From Helicobacteraceae bacterium (GTDB lineage Bacteria; Campylobacterota; Campylobacteria; Campylobacterales; SZUA-545): a DNA stretch of 6,977 nucleotides. Positions 1 to 6,329 of the stretch are shown piece after piece. The DNA lies in contig JAISRI010000099.1 in the NCBI GenBank assembly GCA_031273735.1, forward strand, positions 1-6,977, in the 5' to 3' direction. Both the position numbers and the translations under genes were made by a program. The notes under the pieces were generated by a model. It was given only the letters and a program-made list of their open reading frames with translations. It was not told the origin of the DNA and did not search any database. The first letter of the stretch is position 1, and every line of letters begins with the position of its first letter.

Positions 1-45
1 CCCCCCCCCCCCCGCGGGGGGGGGGGGGGGGGGGGGCCCCCCCGG
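1..45. repeat. C/G homopolymer block at contig edge, probable assembly or sequencing artefact
   Basis: The block is 13 C, then GC, then 21 G, then 7 C and GG. The C and G runs are complementary, so the segment could fold back on itself. It lies exactly at the window edge and nothing like it occurs elsewhere in the window. Long G runs at read ends are a known failure mode of two-colour sequencing chemistry, and self-complementary ends are typical of misassembled contig tips. Read as genuine DNA, it would be a G tract inside the reading frame of a surface-modifying enzyme, the place where Campylobacter keeps phase-variable tracts. However, 21 G is longer than usual for those, and the flanking C runs do not fit the pattern. 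Artefact is the favoured reading. Confidence 0.75.
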
Positions 46-1239
46 AACCCAACGCAACCTTCCGAGCAAATCGACAATCAATCTACGGCTTCGCCCTCGC
101 TTTCAGATCAATCCTCGCCAATACGCGATTGCGATACAAAGAACGCAAGCGCTTCTACCCCTCTTTTAGATCATTCACAACCTTCAAAACGCTTTAGAGA
201 GTTAGATTTTATTAGAGGCGCTGCCGCTATATGCGTTGTTTATTATCATTGGGTTGGAGATTATTATGGTTGGAAATATACAGCCGATATATTTTTTGCT
301 AACTCTTTTTTTTCTGTAGATATTTTCTTTATTCTTTCAGGCTTTGTAATGAGCTACGCTTACGGCAAACAGATCGAAGAGAAAATGAGCGTCGGGCGTT
401 TTGCTTTAATTCGACTTGGCAGATTGTATCCTCTTGTGGTTGTTGCCTCAATAGCGGCGATATTAGCGACGTGGCTACTTAATGCGTATAGCGCGTTTTC
501 TTTTAATAATAATCTATTTATGAATCTGTTCTTATTTCAAGGATTATTCGGTAAATCAGACGGATTTATCACCGTTTTCTGGAGCATAGGCGTTGAGTTT
601 TGGGTTGGTTTAACTCTATTTTACGGCGTTCTTAGATACAGAGTCTACTTTATCAATTTTTTAATCGTTTTAGCGCTTATATTTTTTGAATACGGGGGCA
701 AAAGCAGTCTTTTCTTTGGCATAGATATTGGGCTTATAAATAACGGTACGCGCAGAGGATTGCTTGGCATAGGTTTAGGTATTATTTGCTATCAGATATA
801 CTTATATTATAAAGATGTTTCTCTTTCCGCTCGCGCGAAAATGTTTATAAAATACGGGGTTTATATTCTATTTGCTTTTATTTTGTTTTATATGATCGCG
901 CCTAAGAAAACAATGCATCAACTAAACCACGTTTATCTAAAAATATTGGTCTGCGTAATAATTGTATTTGCCGCTTTACTGAAAAACCAATGCAAACTAT
1001 TCTGCGCAAAATGGCAAAGTTGGCTTGGCGATATTAGCTACTCCGTATATGTGCTTCATTCGATTGTTATTTGGTTTACAACTCCTTTGATCAGATCGTT
1101 AAATCTTACAGGATATGCGCCTGAAATTTTAGGCGGTTTATTTGTTTTAACGATCACGTTAATCGTTTCGCACTATACCCATAAATATATCGAAATGCCC
1201 GCCTATAAATGGTTCAAAGGCAAAATCGGCAGAACGTAG
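1..1239 (+). CDS. Acyltransferase family 3 (OafA-like) integral membrane protein, 5' end missing
   Basis: This is a membrane O-acyltransferase of the acyltransferase-3 family, which transfers acetyl or similar groups to extracytoplasmic sugars such as lipopolysaccharide or other glycans; the substrate is not visible here. The family's N-terminal signature is in frame at 190-249, reading RFRELDFIRGAAA and then the conserved histidine at 247-249, followed by SVDIFFILSGF. Further motifs are WSIGVEFW at 580-603 and LGDISYSVYVLH at 1024-1059. About nine or ten hydrophobic segments follow one another, with a basic C-terminus. The ATG at 349 cannot be the real start, because it would remove the signature, the histidine and the first membrane segment. 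No ATG, GTG or TTG lies in frame upstream, and the frame is open to base 1. Codons at about 46-186 encode a Ser/Pro/Gln/Asn-rich, probably disordered stretch, whose reality depends on the dubious first 45 bases. GC content is near 30 per cent over much of the gene, below its neighbours. The 34 bases to the convergent recG stop hold no clear terminator. Confidence 0.85.
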   Translation, partial: PPPPRGGGGGGGPPRNPTQPSEQIDNQSTASPSLSDQSSPIRDCDTKNASASTPLLDHSQPSKRFRELDFIRGAAAICVVYYHWVGDYYGWKYTADIFFANSFFSVDIFFILSGFVMSYAYGKQIEEKMSVGRFALIRLGRLYPLVVVASIAAILATWLLNAYSAFSFNNNLFMNLFLFQGLFGKSDGFITVFWSIGVEFWVGLTLFYGVLRYRVYFINFLIVLALIFFEYGGKSSLFFGIDIGLINNGTRRGLLGIGLGIICYQIYLYYKDVSLSARAKMFIKYGVYILFAFILFYMIAPKKTMHQLNHVYLKILVCVIIVFAALLKNQCKLFCAKWQSWLGDISYSVYVLHSIVIWFTTPLIRSLNLTGYAPEILGGLFVLTITLIVSHYTHKYIEMPAYKWFKGKIGRT

Positions 1240-1273
1240 AAGCGAAATCGCGTTGATTGCGCCATAAAAATCT

Positions 1274-3052
1274 TTATTTTTTCGACGTTTTCGGGTTTTT
1301 TAATAAATCCAGCGCCGTTTTTACCTCTTCTAAAATCTTGCGATCGTTTGCCATGTCAAACCAGTTAAACGTTGCGCCGCTTTGCGCGATTCCTTCTAAT
1401 AGATCGCCAGAATTGCGATTTTTTAGATCAAGCTCCGCGACCTCAAAGCCGTCGTTTGTTTGCGCTATCTCTCTTAAACGACGGTTTTGCGGGTAATTTG
1501 TATAGAAAAAACACCACGCCTCCTGCCCCATTCTTCCCACTCTGCCGCGTAGTTGATGAAGCGTGGCAAGCCCTAAGCGTTCCGCACCCGCGACGACGAT
1601 CGTCGTTAATCTAGGAAGCGAAATGCCGACTTCGATTACCGTCGTAGCGAGCAAAATAGCGCCGTTTTGCCTAAACTCTAAGAGCGCGGACTCTTTTTCT
1701 TTGTCTTTACCGTGCGTAACATAAACGCGATCAAAACGACTCTCCCAATAACCCCGCGCCTCTTCCAAACTCTGATATTCGTTGGTTTCGCTCGCTTCGA
1801 TTAGCGGATAAACGATTAACGTTTGATTATTTTGCGCGATCTGCTCTTTTATATGCGCTAATAGCCGCGCAAAAAACGAGCGATCGATAACCTCCGTTTT
1901 TATCTTTTTTTTGAACGGGTTTGTTTTGATTTCCGATATGCTTAAAAGCGAACTTTGTATCATAGCTAACGTGCGCGGAATAGGCGTGGCGGAGAATTGA
2001 AAAAAATGCGGTTTTTTGCCGCTTCCCGCCGTAAGATCGCTTAGAGTTTTGCGTTGATTGGCGCCGAATCTATGCTGTTCGTCGATCATCAAACACGCGA
2101 CGCTAGGCGGTTTGCGATATAGCAAAGCCTGCGTACCGATAATCAGATCGGCTTTTGGCGTATCGAAGAGATTTTCGCCGCTAATGGTATCCTCTTTTTG
2201 CGTAACAAAACCGATCGTTAAAAGATCGCCTAAATACTTTTTTGCCTCTTCGTAAAGTTGGTTTGCCAGCAATGTTGTAGGCGCCATAATAATCGATCGC
2301 GCTTTGCCTACCATATAGGCAATCGCAAGCATAATCATCGTCTTGCCGCAACCAACGTCGCCTACGATCAATCTTCGCGCCTGAATCTCTTTAGCTAAAT
2401 CGGCTCTTGCCGCTTCAATCGCGCTTAATTGATCTTGCGTAAGAGCAAAGGGCAAACTTTTAATAAACGGCGTAGGATCGGCTACGATCGCCATTTTTGC
2501 GCTTAACGCCGATCGCTTATTTCTAAGCCGTTTCATAAACGAAAAAATCTCGGCGTATTTTAAGGCTCTAAGCGTTTCGCGGTTTGTTAGACTTGGCATA
2601 GTTTTTGGAAAGTGCAGTTCGATAATTTTTTTAGCAATCGCGGCGGGTAATCCTTCGGCTATTAAACTCTGTTCGTTAAGCGTCTGTTTGATGGTCTCGC
2701 TATACGCTTTATTTTTATAGATCGGTTCGATAGCGCCCGTAGATTTAACCGCGATTGGCTGCACCATCTCGTAACCGTTATGACCAATAACGATCTTGCC
2801 GTAAAGATTTAAGATTTTGCCGTTCGCAAATTGGGTTTTTTGCCAACTCTTTGCGTTAAAATAGACGACGCTTAAATCTTTACGCCAATTTTGAGAATAG
2901 ACGCGAACCAAAAAAAGGTTTGGTTTATTTTTAACTTCGATCGTTTGCGCGACGCACAACGAGTTTTCGCCGATCGTAGGCGACGACGCGATCCTTAGAT
3001 CGCGCCAAGCGATTGGTATATGCAGGGCTAATTCGATAGCGCCGCTTGGCAT
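1274..3052 (-). CDS. recG: ATP-dependent DNA helicase RecG
   Basis: RecG is a superfamily 2 translocase that remodels stalled replication forks and branch-migrates Holliday junctions in the cytoplasm. The protein has 592 residues against about 690 in E. coli, with a shortened N-terminal wedge/OB region (about 1-200). The helicase motifs are intact: Walker A GDVGCGKT at 231-238, DEQHRFG at 324-330, FSATPIPRT at 353-361, TTVIEVG at 470-476 and HQLRGRVGR at 499-507. The C-terminal TNDGFEVAELDL at 532-543 is typical of RecG. The segment after it reads NRNSGDLLEGIAQSG, where E. coli-type proteins have a Gly/Arg-rich RGPGE...GTRQSG stretch. The ATG at 3050-3052 is the only ordinary start before an upstream in-frame stop at 3086-3088. 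It lies 10 bases after the M16-like gene and has no clear Shine-Dalgarno sequence, so translation is probably coupled to that gene. Nine CGATCG palindromes lie inside. Confidence 0.95.
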   Translation of the reverse strand: MPSGAIELALHIPIAWRDLRIASSPTIGENSLCVAQTIEVKNKPNLFLVRVYSQNWRKDLSVVYFNAKSWQKTQFANGKILNLYGKIVIGHNGYEMVQPIAVKSTGAIEPIYKNKAYSETIKQTLNEQSLIAEGLPAAIAKKIIELHFPKTMPSLTNRETLRALKYAEIFSFMKRLRNKRSALSAKMAIVADPTPFIKSLPFALTQDQLSAIEAARADLAKEIQARRLIVGDVGCGKTMIMLAIAYMVGKARSIIMAPTTLLANQLYEEAKKYLGDLLTIGFVTQKEDTISGENLFDTPKADLIIGTQALLYRKPPSVACLMIDEQHRFGANQRKTLSDLTAGSGKKPHFFQFSATPIPRTLAMIQSSLLSISEIKTNPFKKKIKTEVIDRSFFARLLAHIKEQIAQNNQTLIVYPLIEASETNEYQSLEEARGYWESRFDRVYVTHGKDKEKESALLEFRQNGAILLATTVIEVGISLPRLTTIVVAGAERLGLATLHQLRGRVGRMGQEAWCFFYTNYPQNRRLREIAQTNDGFEVAELDLKNRNSGDLLEGIAQSGATFNWFDMANDRKILEEVKTALDLLKNPKTSKK

Positions 3053-3062
3053 TATAGGCGGA

Positions 3063-4349
3063 TTAGTCCGCTTGCCGCGTTTGGGTTACGATAAAAAAAC
3101 TTAATCGCAAAATCTCTGGGTGAGCGGCGATAAACTCGTTTAACTCTTTTAGCGTCAGTTTTTCGATCTTTTTTAACTGCTCTTTCTGCCAACCGATCGG
3201 TTTTTTACGATAAAAATCGCCGTAAGCGCGGTGAAGTCTTTGACTCATTGTTTCATTTCGTAGCGGTTCGCTTCCTAATATAAACTTTCTAGCCTCGTCA
3301 AGCTCTTTTTGCGTCGCGCCGTTTTTAACAAACTCCGCGATCGCCTCTTTGACGATTTTGATCGCCTCTTCTTGCGATTCGAGCTTTGTTTGTAAATGCC
3401 CGCTGAATTCGGAGCTTGAAAGCGAGAGATTGATATGGGAATAAGCGCCGTATGCAAGCCCGCGCTTAACGCGAATTTCCTCCATAAGCCGACTGCCAAA
3501 ACCGGACGCGCCAAGTATAAACGAGGCGGCGGTAGCCTTGTATCCTTCGTCGTCGTCGTAACGCAAATTAAACGGCGCTCCAAAGTAGATATAAGCCTGT
3601 TCGGTTTCGCGCGCGATTGTTTGCGTTTGTTCGCCGCTTTGCGCTTCGTAAAAACCAAGCTCTATTTTTTTGCCGCTAGGTAGCGCGTTTAGTATTTTTT
3701 TGCTCCATTTTTTTGCCTCTTGCTCGCTTAGATCGCCGCCAAAAAGAAGCGTTACGCGCTCTTTAACAAGCGCCGTTTTAATATGTTTATCGATCGTATT
3801 AAGCGAGATTTTTTCCACGCTTTTTGGATCGCTCATAACCGGGCGCATAAGCGGCGTGTTTTTGAATAAAATTTCGTTCAATCCGCGATCGGCGACGTAA
3901 TCAAAATTGTTTTCAAGAGAGCCAAACTCGCCCTGCGCCATAATTTTGATCTTTTTTAGCGCGTCTTCGGTTAGATTTGGATCTTGCAAGACGGCGACTA
4001 AAAGATCTACGCCGTCGTCAAACTGCTCTTTAAGCGAGCTAAGAGAGATTGAAAAGTTCTCTTTTCTAGCGTGAAAATCAAGGTTGATTGCCTTTTCTTC
4101 TAACGCGCGGGCAAAGGCCACGGAGCCTAGTTTTTTAGAACCTTCGCGTAAAAGCGCGCTTGTTAGATAAGCGGCGCCCGGATTTTTGCCGTCGCTAATC
4201 GATCCCGATCCCGAAAAGACGATCTGCAAACTAACGATTGGCAACTTATGATCCTCTTCATACAGAAGCGGAACGTTCTCGATATACTCGATATTCATAG
4301 CCAAAGCAAATCCTTGCAATAAAAGTAAAACGGCGCAAAAGCGAACCAT
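3063..4349 (-). CDS. Exported M16 (pitrilysin/insulinase) family peptidase homologue lacking the zinc-binding motif
   Basis: The protein has the two-domain M16 fold but is probably not itself a protease. With ATG at 4347-4349 it is 428 residues. Residues 1-17 form a signal peptide ending in ALA, which predicts export to the periplasm. The first M16 domain should carry an HxxEH zinc site in a context like GLAHFLEHM...GT; the matching segment here is GAAYLTSALLREGS (about 58-71), with Tyr, Ser and Ala in place of the three key residues. The second domain keeps the family's GFGSRLMEEIRVKRGLAY (about 283-300), the segment that contacts substrate. Catalytically dead M16 proteins usually pair with an active partner, as in alpha/beta M16 heterodimers; none is in this window. 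Related M16 proteins occur in Helicobacter and Campylobacter. A TTG 12 bases upstream (4359-4361) is an alternative start, but it overlaps the Shine-Dalgarno sequence. This is the first gene of a unit with recG. Confidence 0.88.
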   Translation of the reverse strand: MVRFCAVLLLLQGFALAMNIEYIENVPLLYEEDHKLPIVSLQIVFSGSGSISDGKNPGAAYLTSALLREGSKKLGSVAFARALEEKAINLDFHARKENFSISLSSLKEQFDDGVDLLVAVLQDPNLTEDALKKIKIMAQGEFGSLENNFDYVADRGLNEILFKNTPLMRPVMSDPKSVEKISLNTIDKHIKTALVKERVTLLFGGDLSEQEAKKWSKKILNALPSGKKIELGFYEAQSGEQTQTIARETEQAYIYFGAPFNLRYDDDEGYKATAASFILGASGFGSRLMEEIRVKRGLAYGAYSHINLSLSSSEFSGHLQTKLESQEEAIKIVKEAIAEFVKNGATQKELDEARKFILGSEPLRNETMSQRLHRAYGDFYRKKPIGWQKEQLKKIEKLTLKELNEFIAAHPEILRLSFFIVTQTRQAD

Positions 4350-4354
4350 CGCAA

Positions 4355-4359
4355 CCTCC
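4355..4359 (-). promoter_or_regulatory. Shine-Dalgarno sequence GGAGG that fixes the M16-like gene start
   Basis: On the minus strand, GGAGG is followed by five bases and then ATG at 4349-4347. This is a near-ideal spacing and selects that ATG. The alternative TTG at 4361-4359 shares its final G with the GGAGG and would leave the signal peptide with four extra N-terminal residues. Confidence 0.8.
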
Positions 4360-4427
4360 AAAAAGATATGGTAGCAAAAAGCCGCAACGGCAGGAAAATA
4401 TCGCTACGATCGCGTATTTTAATTAGT

Positions 4428-4432
4428 AAAGG
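4428..4432 (+). promoter_or_regulatory. Probable ribosome binding site of ribB (AAAGG)
   Basis: AAAGG lies ten bases before the ATG at 4443. The spacing is on the long side and the match to the anti-Shine-Dalgarno sequence is partial. It is the best purine-rich stretch upstream of this start. Confidence 0.45.
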
Positions 4433-4442
4433 TTAAAGCGCG

Positions 4443-5468
4443 ATGAACCAACAGGCGATCGAGCGGGTTATAAAAGCAATCGATACGATCAAAGCGGGCA
4501 AAATGGTCATTTTAATCGACGACGAGGATCGCGAAAACGAGGGCGATCTGATGTATGCGGGCGCTCTTTCCACGCCTGAATTGATGAATTTTATGATCAA
4601 AGAGGCGAGAGGGCTTGTCTGCGCCGCGCTCGATAGAACGATCGCCGAGCGTTTGGAGCTAGAACCTATGGTCAAAAAAAATACGTCGGCGCATGAAACG
4701 GCTTTTACGGTTAGCGTCGATGCAAAAAGCGCCAGCACGGGGATTTCCGCTTACGAGCGGCACGATACGATCGCCCTGCTATCGAGCGCTTTAAGCAAGT
4801 CCGACGATTTTGTTCGTCCTGGTCATATTTTTCCGCTGATTGCCAAAGACGGCGGCGTGTTGGTAAGAACGGGGCAGACGGAAGGCGCGGTCGATCTCTG
4901 TCGTTTAGCGGGGCTTACGCCCTGCGGCGTGATCTGCGAAATTTTAACGTCCGACGGGACGATGGCAAGACGACCGGAGCTCGATAAGTTTTCGGGCGAA
5001 AAAAATATTCCGATCGTGTATATCGCCGATCTAATCGAGTATCGGCTTGAACGCGAATCGTTAGTAAGCCGCCGCCAGATCGAAACGAGCGAGCTTTTTG
5101 GAGTCGCCGTAACGATCAGCGAATGGCTCGATCATCTTGGGCGCGTTCATAACGCCATAGTTTTTGGCGAAATTGGCGAGGAGAGCGCCGTCAAATTTCA
5201 TATCGTAGGAAGCGACGCGAAATTGCTTTTAGACGATAGGCGTTTTTGCGGCTTGTTGCAAGCGATCGAATATCTAAAGAAAAACGGCGGCGTTTTATTG
5301 CTAATAGAAGAGGGCGCGCAAAGCTCCAAAAAAGAGTTTGGAATAGGAGCGCAAATCTTAACGCGGCTTGGGATAAAAAAACTGACGGTTTTAGCCACAA
5401 AAGAGATAGGCGAATTTACGGCGCTTTCAGGCTTTGGACTGGAGCTAAAAGAAACGCTGCTTTTATGA
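4443..5468 (+). CDS. ribB: 3,4-dihydroxy-2-butanone 4-phosphate synthase with degenerate GTP cyclohydrolase II-like domain
   Basis: The N-terminal half converts ribulose 5-phosphate to 3,4-dihydroxy-2-butanone 4-phosphate plus formate, supplying the four-carbon unit of riboflavin. Its 341 residues fall into two parts. Residues 1-200 are RibB, with the acidic metal site DDEDRENEGDL at 26-36, TGISAYER at 99-106, RPGHIFPL at 125-132, RTGQTEGAVDL at 142-152 and CEILTSDGTMAR at 165-176; all expected active-site segments are present. Residues from about 210 match the fold of GTP cyclohydrolase II, including FGIGAQILTRLGIKKL near 299-314 and SGFGLEL at 329-335. However, the three zinc cysteines are missing (only Cys269 remains in this half), so this half is unlikely to open GTP. 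Such proteins are often annotated ribBA. A separate active RibA is expected elsewhere in the genome. It is the first gene of a likely pair with the lipoprotein 18 bases downstream. Confidence 0.93.
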   Translation: MNQQAIERVIKAIDTIKAGKMVILIDDEDRENEGDLMYAGALSTPELMNFMIKEARGLVCAALDRTIAERLELEPMVKKNTSAHETAFTVSVDAKSASTGISAYERHDTIALLSSALSKSDDFVRPGHIFPLIAKDGGVLVRTGQTEGAVDLCRLAGLTPCGVICEILTSDGTMARRPELDKFSGEKNIPIVYIADLIEYRLERESLVSRRQIETSELFGVAVTISEWLDHLGRVHNAIVFGEIGEESAVKFHIVGSDAKLLLDDRRFCGLLQAIEYLKKNGGVLLLIEEGAQSSKKEFGIGAQILTRLGIKKLTVLATKEIGEFTALSGFGLELKETLLL

Positions 5469-5486
5469 TTGTAGGATATTTTTACT

Positions 5487-6329
5487 ATGAAAAAGCTATT
5501 TATCGTTTTTGCGATAGCGTTGGCGTTTTTTGGGTGCAGATCGGATAAAGAAGCGCAAAGCGCTCTAACGTTTCAATCAAATCTGCCCATACGCGGAGTT
5601 TGGTGGTGGGATAGCGATCTGATTTTAGACGATCGCTACTTAGAGTTTGCGGCAAATAACGACATTAACGAGATTTATCTATCTACGACTAATTTTGGCA
5701 AAGTTACGGGCGACTTTATAGAAAAGGCGCGATCTAAAGGCATTAAGGTATTTTTATTGGAGGGCGACTATTCGGATATAGAAAACGACAAAGGGATTCT
5801 AAGGATAATCGATAATTTTTTGGAGTATCAAGATACTGCGCCAAACGATAGACAATTTGCGGGGATTCATTTGGATATAGAGCCGCATCAACATATAGAT
5901 TTTGCCGCTCAAAGATCGGAGATTTTGAAGGATTATTTGGATTTAATTATTCGGCTTTCGGATAAACTTCCGATCGATATTGATATACCGTTTTGGTTTG
6001 ACGACGAAATAGAGTATAAAGGCAAAAACGTCGCGCTCTATTACGCGCTAATCGATCGAGCCGATCGGACGTTTATTATGTCGTACCGCGATAGCGCGCT
6101 AGAAATGTATAACGAATCAAAAGAGGAGATCGAAGCGGCAAAAGCGCTTAACAAAACGATAATTCTCGGCGCGGAAACCTATTCGCAAGAGGGCGATAAG
6201 GTCTCTTATATGGAGGAAGGCAAGCGCTATATGTATAACGAACTAAACAAACTAAAAGATTATATCTCTTACCCGTCGATTGGCGTATCTATCCATCAGA
6301 TCAAAACGTGGTATGATCTGCAAGAGTAG
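5487..6329 (+). CDS. Putative lipoprotein with glycoside-hydrolase-like TIM barrel, function unknown
   Basis: I do not recognise a named family. Residues 1-16 are a short signal peptide (MKKLFIV...) ending FFGC, with Cys17 the probable lipidated residue; Phe at -3 makes the lipobox slightly atypical, and Arg at +2 would not retain it in the inner membrane under the E. coli rule. The remainder of the 280 residues alternates strands and helices like a (beta/alpha)8 barrel. Candidate strands are IRGVWWWD (35-42), INEIYLS (60-66), IKVFLLEGD (86-94), FAGIHLDIEPH (124-134), IDIDIPFW (163-170), RTFIMSYRD (194-202), TIILGAETY (224-232) and IGVSIHQIKTW (265-275). Acidic residues at strand ends (Asp130, Glu132, Glu230) sit where glycosidases place catalytic residues, so a carbohydrate-active enzyme is a reasonable inference, unproven. 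The start is supported by AGGA at 5473-5476, ten bases upstream. It is probably co-transcribed with ribB, with no evident functional link. Confidence 0.8.
   Translation: MKKLFIVFAIALAFFGCRSDKEAQSALTFQSNLPIRGVWWWDSDLILDDRYLEFAANNDINEIYLSTTNFGKVTGDFIEKARSKGIKVFLLEGDYSDIENDKGILRIIDNFLEYQDTAPNDRQFAGIHLDIEPHQHIDFAAQRSEILKDYLDLIIRLSDKLPIDIDIPFWFDDEIEYKGKNVALYYALIDRADRTFIMSYRDSALEMYNESKEEIEAAKALNKTIILGAETYSQEGDKVSYMEEGKRYMYNELNKLKDYISYPSIGVSIHQIKTWYDLQE
6297..6320. other. Inverted repeat at the 3' end of the lipoprotein gene, possible weak terminator stem
   Basis: CAGATCA at 6297-6303 and TGATCTG at 6314-6320 are perfect inverted copies separated by 10 bases. A run of six T follows at 6335-6340, 14 bases beyond the stem and already inside the opposing TerC gene. 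The stem has only three G-C pairs and the T run is not adjacent, so this is at best a poor intrinsic terminator. It is listed because the two convergent genes leave no intergenic space for one. Confidence 0.25.

Larger units (their letters stand above)
4350..4442. promoter_or_regulatory. Divergent intergenic region, promoters for the M16-like/recG and ribB/lipoprotein units
   Basis: These 93 bases are the only gap between divergent genes in the window, so transcription of both units should start here. On the plus strand a TATTTT at 4415-4420 is a plausible -10 element for ribB, with no convincing -35. On the minus strand AT-rich TAAAAT-like stretches around 4411-4424 could serve as a -10. One CGATCG palindrome sits at 4407-4412, between the two candidates. 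I see no FMN riboswitch: the region is too short for the roughly 130-base aptamer, and its conserved purine blocks are absent. Promoter positions are inference; the divergent layout is seen directly. Confidence 0.5.

Noticed and set aside
349..1239. Acyltransferase start at ATG 349
   Set aside because: It would drop the family signature, the conserved histidine at 247-249 and the first membrane segment, all of which are in the same open frame upstream.
1240..1273. Bidirectional terminator between the acyltransferase and recG genes
   Set aside because: The only stem is GCGA/TCGC with a two-base gap, too small to form a terminator hairpin, although T-rich sequence follows.
1257..1614. Small plus-strand reading frames opposite recG, and similar frames opposite or within the M16-like, ribB and lipoprotein genes
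   Set aside because: They are antisense or out-of-frame shadows of genes with clear family motifs, have no recognisable product, and lack supporting ribosome binding sites.
4359..4361. TTG start for the M16-like gene
   Set aside because: It overlaps the GGAGG ribosome binding site; the ATG at 4347-4349 has ideal spacing and gives a standard signal peptide.
4350..4442. FMN riboswitch before ribB
   Set aside because: The gap is too short and lacks the conserved purine blocks of the aptamer.
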